From Schauerella aestuarii (lineage in GTDB: Bacteria; Pseudomonadota; Gammaproteobacteria; Burkholderiales; Burkholderiaceae_B), in contig NZ_SIZW01000042.1 of NCBI RefSeq assembly GCF_009866805.1, forward strand, positions 868,001 through 932,000: DNA of 64,000 bases, in the 5' to 3' direction. The notes beneath the pieces are model-generated. The model was given only the letters and a program-made list of their open reading frames with translations. It made no database searches and had not been told where the DNA came from. This document shows, piece by piece, positions 38,048 to 46,558 of this stretch. A program made the translations under genes and the position numbers. Each line of letters begins with the position of its first letter. Positions within the stretch are counted from its first letter, which is position 1.

Positions 38048-38251
38048 TTACAGGACCTGAATCTTCGTGGCTTGCGGGCCCTTTTGGCCTTGGCCGGACA
38101 CGTAGCTTACTTTTTGGTTTTCTTCAAGCGTCTTGAAGCCATTGCCCTGAATTTCAGAGAAGTGGGCGAAAAGGTCTTTGCCACCGGCGTCGGGGGTAAT
38201 GAAACCAAAGCCCTTTTCCGAGTTGAACCACTTAACAATACCGGTTTCCAT
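38048..38251 (-). CDS. Cold-shock domain protein (CspA family)
   Basis: 67-residue single OB-fold nucleic-acid chaperone. RNP1 is KGFGFITPD and RNP2 is [19 protein letters not shown] is the family start. It binds single-stranded RNA/DNA and relieves secondary structure. AGGAAAG precedes the ATG. A possible -10 (TATTAT on the minus strand, 38323-38328) would give a leader of about 65 bases, shorter than the 150-base thermosensor leader of E. coli cspA, so cold induction by that mechanism is not evident. Confidence 0.96.
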   Translation of the reverse strand: METGIVKWFNSEKGFGFITPDAGGKDLFAHFSEIQGNGFKTLEENQKVSYVSGQGQKGPQATKIQVL

Positions 38252-38569
38252 GCTGTCTTTCCTAAATTAAGAACACGTCAGCTTCGGGTCGAATGAGACC
38301 GAATTCAATGCAGACGCACGCCATAATACCCCTTCCCAACCATCTTGGATACGAGAAAGCGACAGCGCAATGATAAGTAAACGTAAGCAAGCACCAGAAG
38401 CTCCCCTGTCGTCCGGCTAGATCGCGCACCGCCGCGGTCCTCCGGCCCGTTGCTCAACCGTGCAAACCACGTGGGCACACTACTTGCCTTGCTTTGTACA
38501 AACGCCTTCACCGGGCGCGGCACGTAGAACGCTGCATGGGGCAGCAAAGCCGGAAAGAGGAGTAATCAC
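38252..38569. other. Divergent intergenic region between csp and the DUF3309-type gene
   Basis: 318 bases without a credible gene. The left part holds the csp leader and probable promoter; the right part must hold the promoter of the small membrane peptide. CCAACCATCTTGG (38338-38350) is an inverted repeat with arms CCAA/TTGG. Nothing else stands out. Confidence 0.5.
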
Positions 38570-38725
38570 ATGCTAGGCACCGTACTACTGATCGTTTTGA
38601 TTCTGTTGCTGGTCGGCGCACTGCCCAACTGGAACCACAGCCGCAACTGGGGCTACGGTCCCACGGGCGGGTTGGGTTTGGTCCTCATCATCGTCATCGT
38701 CCTGCTGTTGATGGGACGAATCTGA
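38570..38725 (+). CDS. DUF3309-type small membrane protein (51 aa)
   Basis: Tiny membrane protein with a strong AGAGGAG ribosome site seven bases before ATG 38570. It has two hydrophobic helices (TVLLIVLILLLVGALPNW and GLGLVLIIVIVLLLMGRI) separated by WNHSRNWGYGPTGG. The LPxW...SRxWGYxPxGGLG pattern is that of the DUF3309 family, which is widespread in proteobacteria and often stress-induced; the function is unknown. A long hairpin follows. Confidence 0.88.
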   Translation: MLGTVLLIVLILLLVGALPNWNHSRNWGYGPTGGLGLVLIIVIVLLLMGRI

Positions 38726-38769
38726 CGCTCCCCAGTCAGACGCCCCGCCATCATTGAGGGGTGTTTCGA

Positions 38770-38807
38770 ACAATGGGCCGGCTTGCCTTTGCAAGTCGGC
38801 CCATTGT
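38770..38807. terminator. Long hairpin between convergent genes
   Basis: ACAATGGGCCGGCTTGC / GCAAGTCGGCCCATTGT: 17-bp stem with one mismatch and a 4-base loop. It lies between the DUF3309-type stop and the stop of the convergent dioxygenase-rhodanese gene and overlaps the latter's last base. There is no clear U tract, but position suits a bidirectional terminator. Confidence 0.7.
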
Positions 38808-41038
38808 CATTCTGCCGCCAGAACCTTGAAGCCGTGGGTGCCGTCCCGCGCCAGTTGATCGACCAGGCCGTACTCCCAATCGAGATAGCCTTGCATCGCC
38901 GCCACGGGATTGTCGGTGCCTTCATAAGGACGACGATAACGATCGGTGGGCTCGACCACCCAGTCAGGCGCCTCAGCCGTCAGGCCCTCACCAGCTTGCG
39001 TCCATCCCCGTGATCCGTCGCGCAGCACGTAAACCGCGGCACCCACGCCCCAAGCGCGCAGCGCCTCGACGACATCCGACCAGCCGAATGCCGCCAGGGC
39101 GCCGTCCGAAGAGGTGAGCACGACGCGCGTCACGTGCGGCGCGCTCGCCAACAGGCGCGCCAGCGCCGGCGCATTCGCACGGCGCACGTGCGACGCACCC
39201 GGCACATGGTGCTTGCGATATTCCGCACTGCTACCCATGTCGATGATCCGCAGTGCCGACGCCACCGCCGGATCATCCAACCAAGCGGCAAGCGTGGTGC
39301 CATCGACCCAGCGATCCTGCGGCACGTGCTCCGCACACGGGGGCGCGGGCGCCACCTCGGCAAACGGCCACTCGTCCACAGGCGGCGCATCATCCACGAC
39401 ATGGACGTCCCACCCCATCTGCGCCAGCCACGACGCTGTCATATTGGCGCGTACCCCGTCGTCATCCACCAGAACAATACGCGCGCCGCGCACGGCCACC
39501 ACATGGTCGGTTTCCTGCACCAGCTGACCGCCCGGCGCATTCGCGAAGCCTGCCAGGTGCCGGCGTGCATACTCCTCAGGCGCACGCACATCCAACCAAT
39601 AGCAGGTGCGATCGGCGCATTGTTGGAAGGCATGCGCCAGCGACACGCGCGCCACGCCTGCTCGGTCGGCGAGACGACGGGCGCGCGTCTGCGCATCGGC
39701 ATGCCAGGCTTGCGCCACACCGTGGTCATGCCGACGCGACTGGCCACGCTCGAGCGTCTGACCCGCCAGCGTCCAGCCGATGGTACCGTTGCGCAGCGCC
39801 GCCACCGGGTTCGGAATGCCCACGTTCACCAGCGATTGCGTGCCGATGATGCTGCGCGTACGCCCGGCACAGTTCACAATCACCTGTGTGCGGGGATCGG
39901 GCGCGAGATCCTTGATGCGCAAGGCGAGCTCCGCACCGGGCACGCTTATCCCGCCGGGAATGCTCATCGTGTTGTACTCATCGAAGCGACGGGCATCCAA
40001 AATGACGACGTCGGCGCGGGCGTCGATCAACGTCTGCACGGCTTCGGCAGACAGTGACGGCGTATGCCGCTGCGATTCAACCAACTCGCCGAATGACTTG
40101 CTCGGCACATTGACGTCACGAAACAACTCACCGCCCGCGCGGCGCCATCCGGCCAGACCGCCGGCCAATAAACACACGTCCACGTAACCCAGCGCGCGCA
40201 GCCGGTGCGCGGCCCTGCGCGCCAGCCCTTCGCCATCGTCATACACCACGATCGGTACATCTCTGCGCGGCAGGCGTTGTGCTGCCTGCGTCTCGATCGC
40301 GCTGTAGGGCATATTGGCGGCGAACAATGGGTGCGCTTCGGCAAAGGGCGCTTCCTCGCGCACATCAAGCAACGCGACCTCGCGCCGCGCCAATAGCGCC
40401 GCGCGCACGTCGTGCACACTGCGATTCGGAATATCGCCCGGCAACACGCGCCACAGATTCGGCAAACCCGTATTCGCATATCCGGAAATGAACGGTTTGA
40501 CCGTGCCATCCGGCATATACACCGCTCGCCGAATCGCGCCGATATTGGCGCCGTACACATGAATGCTGACCGATACGCGATCGTCGAACGCGTTCGCCAC
40601 TTGATGCACGTCGCCAATCGATGGTGACACCGCCTCCACATCGCCGGGATGCAACGTCTTTTCTGTGCCGTGGGGCTGCGGTGTGCCGTTATCAAGGGCA
40701 AAGGACTGTGCCCGCTCGGCGCCACGCAGCATGCCGATCAAGCCCCACACGGTATGGTCGTGGATCGGCGTGCCCTGGGCGGGTCCCCATACAAAACTCA
40801 CCACGCTGAATCGCCCCAAGGGGTCGGCGTACAACAAATATTGCGTGTAGTGATCGGGATGCGGCGCAGCGAACGCCGGATCGAGCCAATCGTCGTGCGC
40901 GACGAGTTGCCTCAGAAGTGCGCCGCCATTATTTAATAGTTCGGATTCCGAATTATTAAAATCGGCAAGTTTGGAAAACCCTTCAACAAAATCACGAAAA
41001 CGCGACCACTGCGTTTTAACCGTTTGATGCTCATCCAT
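38807..41038 (-). CDS. Thiol dioxygenase fused to four rhodanese domains
   Basis: 743-residue fusion. Residues 1-200 form a cysteine-dioxygenase-type cupin: the 3-His iron site is His93 and His95 (TPIHDHTVWG) and His145 (GDVHQVAN), and the Ser-His-Tyr triad is Ser158-His160-Tyr162 (SIHVY). Rat CDO has YTRNL, whose Arg60 binds the cysteine carboxylate; here YTQYL has Gln66, the Gln-type pattern of 3-mercaptopropionate dioxygenases, and the crosslink Cys is absent. Residues 205-300, 325-430, 465-555 and 575-690 are rhodanese-like. Only the second has the persulfide Cys (Cys390 in VNCAGRTRS); the others have Asp267, Asp525 and Ser/Thr642-643. It may oxidise a thiol to a sulfinate and handle the released sulfane sulfur. 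ATG 41038 has AGGAAA before it. Monocistronic. Confidence 0.88.
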   Translation of the reverse strand: MDEHQTVKTQWSRFRDFVEGFSKLADFNNSESELLNNGGALLRQLVAHDDWLDPAFAAPHPDHYTQYLLYADPLGRFSVVSFVWGPAQGTPIHDHTVWGLIGMLRGAERAQSFALDNGTPQPHGTEKTLHPGDVEAVSPSIGDVHQVANAFDDRVSVSIHVYGANIGAIRRAVYMPDGTVKPFISGYANTGLPNLWRVLPGDIPNRSVHDVRAALLARREVALLDVREEAPFAEAHPLFAANMPYSAIETQAAQRLPRRDVPIVVYDDGEGLARRAAHRLRALGYVDVCLLAGGLAGWRRAGGELFRDVNVPSKSFGELVESQRHTPSLSAEAVQTLIDARADVVILDARRFDEYNTMSIPGGISVPGAELALRIKDLAPDPRTQVIVNCAGRTRSIIGTQSLVNVGIPNPVAALRNGTIGWTLAGQTLERGQSRRHDHGVAQAWHADAQTRARRLADRAGVARVSLAHAFQQCADRTCYWLDVRAPEEYARRHLAGFANAPGGQLVQETDHVVAVRGARIVLVDDDGVRANMTASWLAQMGWDVHVVDDAPPVDEWPFAEVAPAPPCAEHVPQDRWVDGTTLAAWLDDPAVASALRIIDMGSSAEYRKHHVPGASHVRRANAPALARLLASAPHVTRVVLTSSDGALAAFGWSDVVEALRAWGVGAAVYVLRDGSRGWTQAGEGLTAEAPDWVVEPTDRYRRPYEGTDNPVAAMQGYLDWEYGLVDQLARDGTHGFKVLAAE

Positions 41039-41247
41039 TATTTCCTGCCCTTCCTCTTCGCCCCGCGCGCCCTGCCCTACGCCGCGCGCGCCACAAATAA
41101 ATATCGCTCATTAAAGAACAACCACTGCCTTGCCGTAATTCTTTTCTGTAATATCCATAGATATCCCAACCGGGAATCAAAATTGCTAATTCGAACGTTG
41201 CGCAGATGAAAATCTCGCCTTTTTGTATTTTGCGAGCAAGGTGTTAA

Positions 41248-43389
41248 ATGCCGTCGATCATGCAATCGCTCCAGATCTGGCCAGCTGCGGTGTGCAAGCC
41301 AAATGCGGTGCCGTACGGTATACCACCGGGCCTGGATCGGCTTGCCCGAGTCATTGCCAAGGCGCTGCGGGTGCCCTTCGCAGCGATTGCGCCCAAAGGA
41401 TTCCACGCTGTAAGTTGCCAGACCAATCGTGGCAGCCACGACGAACGCGTTGCGCGTGCCGTGGTTGACGTCGAGACATCGCTGAAACCGATCAACCTCG
41501 ACCTGCCCGCACGCCACGGCGGTCATCACGCATTCTTCAGCGGCGTGCCTATTTTCGACGATTGCCGCACGTTTTTGGGCGTGCTCTACGTGGTGGGTGA
41601 AAAACCCAGCGCGTTGGCCGAAGCGGCGCAAGCAGAACTGATCGCATCTTTCGCTGAAATCGTGGCCGAACGCTTCGTTGCGCATCGTGTGGGCAGCGCT
41701 CGCCGGCAGGCGCTGGCGCGATTTCAGCATGTGGCAGCGACCGCCTCCGATGGCATCGTCTGTACGAACGATCATGGCCACATCACCTATGCCAACGCGG
41801 CGGCGGGCCAAATTTTCGGCTACAAATCCAATGAGCTCGCCGGCAAGCATATCGGGGTGTTGCTGCCCGACGTTGTGCGCGACAACCATCAGCCGGCGAT
41901 CAACTCGGCCTATTTCGACGAAGAAAACGTGCCGTCACGCGAGCCAATCGAAACGGAAGGCATGCGCGCCGATGGTGGCGCCTTCCCCGCCGAATTGTTG
42001 CTCTCGACGTGGGAAGAAGATACGCGCCGCGCCTTCGCCTTCATGGTGCGCGATGTGTCCACCCGCAAACGCAACGATGAACACCTGTTCAATCTTGCGC
42101 ACTTCGATCCGCTCACCGGTTTGCCCAATCGCCAGACGTTTCGCGTCATCATGGATGAGTACGTGGCCGCCGAACGCGCATTCGGTCTGCTGCTCCTCGA
42201 CCTGGATGCGTTCAAGGACGTCAACGACGCTCACGGACATCACGCCGGCGACGACGTCCTGATCGAAATCTCTGCGCGGCTGCTTGCCGCGTTTCCCGAC
42301 GTGCCGGTCGTGGCGCGTCTGGGCGGCGATGAGTTTGCCGTCATCGTGGTCGATGAGATCGATGGCGATGCCTTGCGTACCCTGGGCAATCGGGCCATCC
42401 GCCAATTGATGGCACCGGTGTCGACCGAACACGCACAAGTTCGCGTGGGTGCCAGCGTAGGAATCGCGATCCACCCGAGCCACGGCGCCGATGGCCCCAC
42501 CTTGCTCGCGAATGCAGACCTGGCGCTGTACAAAGCCAAAGGCCGCGGCCCGGGACGCGTCGAGTGCTTTACCGATCCGTTGCGCGCCGCACTTGTTGCC
42601 CGACGCGATCTCGAAGACCAGTTGCATGCCGCCTGGCGCAACAATGAGTTCGAGCTTTTCTATCAGCCGCAGTTCGATATGTCGGAGGAGCGGCTCATTG
42701 GCACCGAAGCCTTGCTGCGCTGGCGGCATCCTGAGCGCGGTTTACTCACGCCGGCGGCGTTTCTGGCGGTGCTTGAATCGTCCTCGCTCGTCGGGCCGGT
42801 TGGCGAGTGGGTGCTGCAGGACGCCTGCCGCCAAGTCCGGGCGTGGCGTGCGCACTTGCCTGAAGACTTCCGGATCGCGGTCAATCTTTTTGCGGCCCAA
42901 GTCCTCGGCGACGATCTCGAACGCCAAGTGCTTGCGGCGCTTGCCGCGGCGGAAGTTCCGGCATGCGCCCTCGAACTCGAAATCACCGAAAACACTGTGC
43001 TTGCTCAAAACGACGGACTGAATGCCATGTGGCGGCGCCTCGTCGATGCGGGTGTGTCACTCGCCTTCGACGATTACGGCACCGGATACGCTGCCCTCAA
43101 TCTGCTCAAATCGTTACCCATTTCACGTCTGAAGATCGATCGCACCTTCGTCTCGGACGTGGTGTCCAATCGCGAAGACGCTGCCGTCGTTCAGGCAATT
43201 GTGTATTTGGGTAAGAACTTTGGGATGCGGGTGGTCGCCGAGGGTGTCGAAACGCGCGAGCAGGCCCGCATGTTGCGCGCCTTGCAATGCAGCGAGGTGC
43301 AGGGGTATCTGTATAGTCCACCCATCAGCGCCGACGAATTTGCGGAACGTTTCCTGGATACCGTCCAGGCAAAACACCGTCACATCTAG
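41248..43389 (+). CDS. GAF-like/PAS/GGDEF/EAL cyclic di-GMP enzyme
   Basis: 713-residue soluble protein. Order: GAF-like N-terminal domain (residues 20-150), PAS (165-285, SDGIVCTNDHGHITYANAAAGQIFGYKSNELAGK), GGDEF (about 295-450, LARFGLPNR-type start HFDPLTGLPNRQ and motif LGGDEF near 358) and EAL (about 465-710). The EAL domain keeps EALLRW (about 486), the ENT metal Glu, DDYGTGYAAL, LKIDRTFV and AEGVET, so phosphodiesterase activity is likely. GGDEF is intact; RxxD of the I-site is not present (FPDVPVVARLGG). No membrane segment. The hybrid kinase gene begins 10 bases after the stop, implying a joint signalling operon. Confidence 0.92.
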   Translation: MPSIMQSLQIWPAAVCKPNAVPYGIPPGLDRLARVIAKALRVPFAAIAPKGFHAVSCQTNRGSHDERVARAVVDVETSLKPINLDLPARHGGHHAFFSGVPIFDDCRTFLGVLYVVGEKPSALAEAAQAELIASFAEIVAERFVAHRVGSARRQALARFQHVAATASDGIVCTNDHGHITYANAAAGQIFGYKSNELAGKHIGVLLPDVVRDNHQPAINSAYFDEENVPSREPIETEGMRADGGAFPAELLLSTWEEDTRRAFAFMVRDVSTRKRNDEHLFNLAHFDPLTGLPNRQTFRVIMDEYVAAERAFGLLLLDLDAFKDVNDAHGHHAGDDVLIEISARLLAAFPDVPVVARLGGDEFAVIVVDEIDGDALRTLGNRAIRQLMAPVSTEHAQVRVGASVGIAIHPSHGADGPTLLANADLALYKAKGRGPGRVECFTDPLRAALVARRDLEDQLHAAWRNNEFELFYQPQFDMSEERLIGTEALLRWRHPERGLLTPAAFLAVLESSSLVGPVGEWVLQDACRQVRAWRAHLPEDFRIAVNLFAAQVLGDDLERQVLAALAAAEVPACALELEITENTVLAQNDGLNAMWRRLVDAGVSLAFDDYGTGYAALNLLKSLPISRLKIDRTFVSDVVSNREDAAVVQAIVYLGKNFGMRVVAEGVETREQARMLRALQCSEVQGYLYSPPISADEFAERFLDTVQAKHRHI

Positions 43390-43398
43390 ATTCCGTAT

Positions 43399-45147
43399 AT
43401 GGCTTCGGATCCCGATGCCGCTCGTATCATTACAATCCTTCCATTTGCTTCTTTTGCGGCTCATGGCCGTTCCCTGGCCCATTTCCGCACAGGTGTCCGC
43501 GTGACCCTTGATCCATTCGATGCTCCTCCCGTAACTGCACCCAACCCCGATGGGTCGCCGACATCGGGCAACACCGAGCAAGCCGAATTGTTTCGCGGCT
43601 TGGCCGACGGATCGCCCTCGCCGCTGTGGTTGCAAACGCCAGCGATGACCTTGCACGTTAACGAAGCCTTTTTCCGCTACTTCGGGCGGGATGGCGAGGA
43701 TGTTCAGAACGCTGGCTGGCAAACACTGCTCCACCCTGAAGACGCACAGGCCTACCAGGACGCAGTGCAGGAGGCCTGGCGGCAGGCGCAGTCGTTTTCC
43801 GTCGCGGCCCGCATGCGACGTTTCGATGGCGAATGGCGTTGGGTCGAATCGCGTGGGGCTGCGCGTTTCCGTGCCGATGGTGCCTACCTCGGGCTCAGCG
43901 GCAGCGCCACCGATATCACTGAGCACTACGAATTCGAAGCACGACGCGATGCCCTGCTGGCCGACGAGCGCGCGGCCCGTACGATGGCGGAAACGTCTGC
44001 GCGATTCAAGGACGAGTTCCTCGGCACACTGTCGCACGAACTGCGCACGCCGCTGTCGGTGGTGCTTGGCTGGAGCAAGCTGCTCAAGAGCAAAAGCGAT
44101 CCCGACAATGCCCTGCTGCAGCGTGGTCTCGAGGCCATCATTCGCAGCGCCGAGGCGCAGACGGCGTTGATTTCAGACATGCTCGACGCCAGTGGGCTTC
44201 AATTGGGTGAGGTCGAACTGGCTGTGTCCACGCTCGAGATGAACCATATCGTGCAGCAGGCGCTCGATCGCATCGCAGCGCTGGCATCCGCACGTGGCAT
44301 CACCTTCGAATGGTCGCCTCCCAATACGCCGATCTGGGTGCGGGGCGATGCCGATCGGCTGCGCCAGATCTTCGCCAATCTGCTGTCGAACGCGGTCAAA
44401 TTTTCCGCCACCGGGGGCCAGGTCCGCATCCGTATCGACCGAAGCGACGATGCTGTTTTCAGCGTTGCTGTGGAAGACGATGGCGAAGGCATCGATCCAA
44501 CCTTCCTGCCGCACATCTTCGATCGGTTTCGGCAAGGCGATGCGTCACAATCCCGACACAACAGTGGCGTGGGCCTCGGCTTGGCCATCGTCGACCGCCT
44601 GGTGGCGATGCATGACGGCGACGTCGTCGCGCACAGCGACGGCAAGGGTCGTGGCGCCACCTTCATCGTTACCCTGCCGCATTACTATCCCGATCCCGCA
44701 GAGGCGGCCGATATCCGGCCGCCACGTGATGCTTCGGCCATCGAGCCCCATCCAGAGAACGCCTTGGCCGGCTTGCGGGTGCTCGCGGTAGACGATCAGG
44801 AAGACATCCTCGAACACCTGCGCCGCATCCTCGAAGATCAGGGTGCCCGCGTTCACGCCGTCAGCTCAGCGGCCGCGGCGCTTGCCGCATTGCGATCGGC
44901 GGAATACACCTTCGACGCGGTGGTATCGGACATCGGCATGCCCGAGATGGATGGCTATCAAATGATGCGCACCGTGCGCGCGGAGCTCAAACTCGATTCC
45001 GCCACGCTGCATAGTGTGGCCGTGACCGCATTGGCGCGCGAGCAGGATCGTGTGGCGGCGCTGGCTGCGGGTTATCAGGCGCACGTGACCAAACCGTATG
45101 AAGTAGCACGATTGATCACGGCACTGACGACACGCGCGACCCCTTAA
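43399..45147 (+). CDS. PAS-containing hybrid histidine kinase
   Basis: Cytosolic hybrid kinase of up to 582 residues. Order: PAS (about 65-180, LFRGLADGSPSPLWLQTPAMTLHVNEAFFRYFGRDG ... WRWVESRGAARFRADGAYLGLSGSATDITE), HisKA with LGTLSHELRTPLSVVLGWSKLL (about 210), HATPase (NLLSNAVKFSATGG, DDGEGIDPTFLPHIFDRF, GVGLGLAIV), and a C-terminal receiver (VLAVDDQEDILEHLRRIL; Asp in VVSDIGMPEMDGYQ near 512; Lys in VTKPYE). No HPt and no output domain, so a separate HPt or regulator is needed. The first 34 residues do not resemble PAS; GTG 43501 (VTLDPFDAPP) is an alternative start. Follows the GGDEF/EAL gene by 10 bases. Confidence 0.88.
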   Translation: MASDPDAARIITILPFASFAAHGRSLAHFRTGVRVTLDPFDAPPVTAPNPDGSPTSGNTEQAELFRGLADGSPSPLWLQTPAMTLHVNEAFFRYFGRDGEDVQNAGWQTLLHPEDAQAYQDAVQEAWRQAQSFSVAARMRRFDGEWRWVESRGAARFRADGAYLGLSGSATDITEHYEFEARRDALLADERAARTMAETSARFKDEFLGTLSHELRTPLSVVLGWSKLLKSKSDPDNALLQRGLEAIIRSAEAQTALISDMLDASGLQLGEVELAVSTLEMNHIVQQALDRIAALASARGITFEWSPPNTPIWVRGDADRLRQIFANLLSNAVKFSATGGQVRIRIDRSDDAVFSVAVEDDGEGIDPTFLPHIFDRFRQGDASQSRHNSGVGLGLAIVDRLVAMHDGDVVAHSDGKGRGATFIVTLPHYYPDPAEAADIRPPRDASAIEPHPENALAGLRVLAVDDQEDILEHLRRILEDQGARVHAVSSAAAALAALRSAEYTFDAVVSDIGMPEMDGYQMMRTVRAELKLDSATLHSVAVTALAREQDRVAALAAGYQAHVTKPYEVARLITALTTRATP

Positions 45148-45245
45148 TGGGCGTATGAACCGCGCATGGTGTGGCGCGTGGACGTTCGGCATGTGAGTTG
45201 CGCGGGGTGAAGGCAGATCAATGCCGATCACACCAAGGAGCGACC

Positions 45246-45449
45246 ATGGTTACCGACAAGTCCCAGCCTGCCAATCAGCCGCCCGATAAAAAATCTCCTG
45301 CCAAGGGGATTCCGGACGTTCGCAATCCGGAAGGCGAACCGGCCGATACAGGCCATGGCACCGAGAAGACCGCAGTGCATCCCGAGACCACTGGCAACGA
45401 AGATCCGGGTAGTGAGCTCAACTCGCCGCCTGAACGCGATAAGCAGTAA
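45246..45449 (+). CDS. Small disordered hydrophilic protein (67 aa)
   Basis: ATG 45246 has AAGGAG five bases upstream, a strong ribosome site. The product is almost entirely Pro/Glu/Asp/Lys/Asn/Gly/Thr ([20 protein letters not shown], then [23 protein letters not shown]) with no hydrophobic core, so it should be intrinsically disordered. No family is recognised; hydrophilins and stress-associated small proteins have this composition. It follows the hybrid kinase by 98 bases and is followed by a tandem repeat. Confidence 0.65.
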   Translation: MVTDKSQPANQPPDKKSPAKGIPDVRNPEGEPADTGHGTEKTAVHPETTGNEDPGSELNSPPERDKQ

Positions 45450-45460
45450 GCCGAAAGCGA

Positions 45461-45574
45461 TTTGCAGCGGCGTGACGATCAGCTGGCATAAATGCCGCAA
45501 TGACAAAAGGCCAACATTTTGCAGCGGTGTGACGATCAGCTGGCATGAGGGCCGCAATGACAAAGGGCCAACAT
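45461..45574. repeat. Two tandem 57-bp repeats abutting the tRNA-Pro terminator
   Basis: Units 45461-45517 and 45518-45574 begin TTTGCAGCGG and end GGCCAACAT and differ at only a handful of positions. The end of unit 2 is also the plus-strand left arm of the terminator hairpin 45563-45591; unit 1 carries a nearly identical but unpaired copy of that arm. Confidence 0.93.
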
Positions 45575-45591
45575 CAATGATGTTGGCCCTT
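45563..45591 (-). terminator. Terminator hairpin downstream of tRNA-Pro
   Basis: AAGGGCCAACAT-CAATG-ATGTTGGCCCTT: perfect 12-bp stem, 5-base loop, followed on the minus strand by TTGTCATT. It begins seven bases after the tRNA CCA end. Confidence 0.85.
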
Positions 45592-45597
45592 CGAATT

Positions 45598-45676
<79 letters not shown>

Positions 45677-45731
45677 AGAACGAAAGTATATCAGAGTTTA
45701 TTCACTGCTGCGCGCAAGTCGCGCAACTTTT

Positions 45732-46154
45732 TTAAGGTGCCGATGTGGGCGACGCATCGCGGGCATGCGACGACGCAACGGCGTGCTTCAACACGTTCGC
45801 AATGCCCTCGAGCTCGGCGCGCAACGACTGCACTTCCGCAGGCGACAAACGCACCGCTGCATCCTGCTCGTAGGCCGCATCACGCACATCGCCCAGGCGA
45901 TTGCGTGCGCCGCTGATCGTAAAGCCCTGCTCATACAACAGCGAGCGAATCTTGCGAATCAACAGCACTTCATGATGCTGGTAGTAGCGGCGATTACCAC
46001 GGCGCTTGACGGGTTTGAGCTGCGTGAACTCTTGCTCCCAGTAACGCAGAACGTGCGGCTTGACGCCACACAGGTCAGACACTTCACCGATAGTGAAGTA
46101 GCGTTTTGCGGGAATGGGAGGCAGCGGCGTGGCGGTAGGTTCGGGTCGAGTCAT
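45732..46154 (-). CDS. MerR-family regulator of the ihfA-linked type
   Basis: 140-residue protein with an N-terminal MerR winged helix ([70 protein letters not shown]) and a C-terminal helical tail that may dimerise. There are no cysteines in the metal-binding positions, so it is not a metal sensor. The same gene follows ihfA in many beta- and gammaproteobacteria; its targets are unknown. The first 17 residues are Pro/Thr-rich. Confidence 0.92.
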   Translation of the reverse strand: MTRPEPTATPLPPIPAKRYFTIGEVSDLCGVKPHVLRYWEQEFTQLKPVKRRGNRRYYQHHEVLLIRKIRSLLYEQGFTISGARNRLGDVRDAAYEQDAAVRLSPAEVQSLRAELEGIANVLKHAVASSHARDASPTSAP

Positions 46155-46212
46155 AACGCTATTTTAGGTCTCCACGGTGGGGCGCACCGATAACAAATGC
46201 CGACAAAGAGTA

Positions 46213-46551
46213 TCACTCCCCCGAAGCGGTGTCGTCGTCGCCGGCTGGTGCCTGCTCGACGACGCCTTTGAGCTTCTGGCTGGCGTGAAACGTGACGACG
46301 CGTCGTGCTGCGATCGGAATGGTCTCGCCGGTTTTCGGATTTCGTCCCGGACGCGCGGGCTTGTCGCGCACCTGGAAATTGCCGAAACCCGAGAGCTTCA
46401 CGGCCTCGCCGCGCGCCAGCGCATCGCGGATCTCTTCGAAAAAGGTATCGACGATATCCTTCGCTTCCCGCTTGTTGAGCCCTACGCGCTCGAACAGCAT
46501 TTCCGCCAGTTCGGCCTTGGTCAATGTACGCAATTCGGTCTGCATCACCAT
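46213..46551 (-). CDS. ihfA: Integration host factor subunit alpha
   Basis: 112-residue DNA-bending protein forming a heterodimer with Ihf[59 protein letters not shown] and [16 protein letters not shown] follow the family throughout; the Pro at the tip of the beta arm (RPGRNP) that intercalates in the minor groove is present. The tail after QKLKGVVE is extended and acidic. ATG 46551 starts 8 bases after the pheT stop; ATG 46545 is possible. Last conserved member of the rpmI-rplT-pheS-pheT-ihfA run. Confidence 0.96.
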   Translation of the reverse strand: MVMQTELRTLTKAELAEMLFERVGLNKREAKDIVDTFFEEIRDALARGEAVKLSGFGNFQVRDKPARPGRNPKTGETIPIAARRVVTFHASQKLKGVVEQAPAGDDDTASGE

Positions 46552-46558
46552 TCCCGAT

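Noticed and set aside
38305-38547. Minus-strand 80-codon frame upstream of the cold-shock gene
   Set aside because: No ribosome site or family features; it covers the divergent promoter region.
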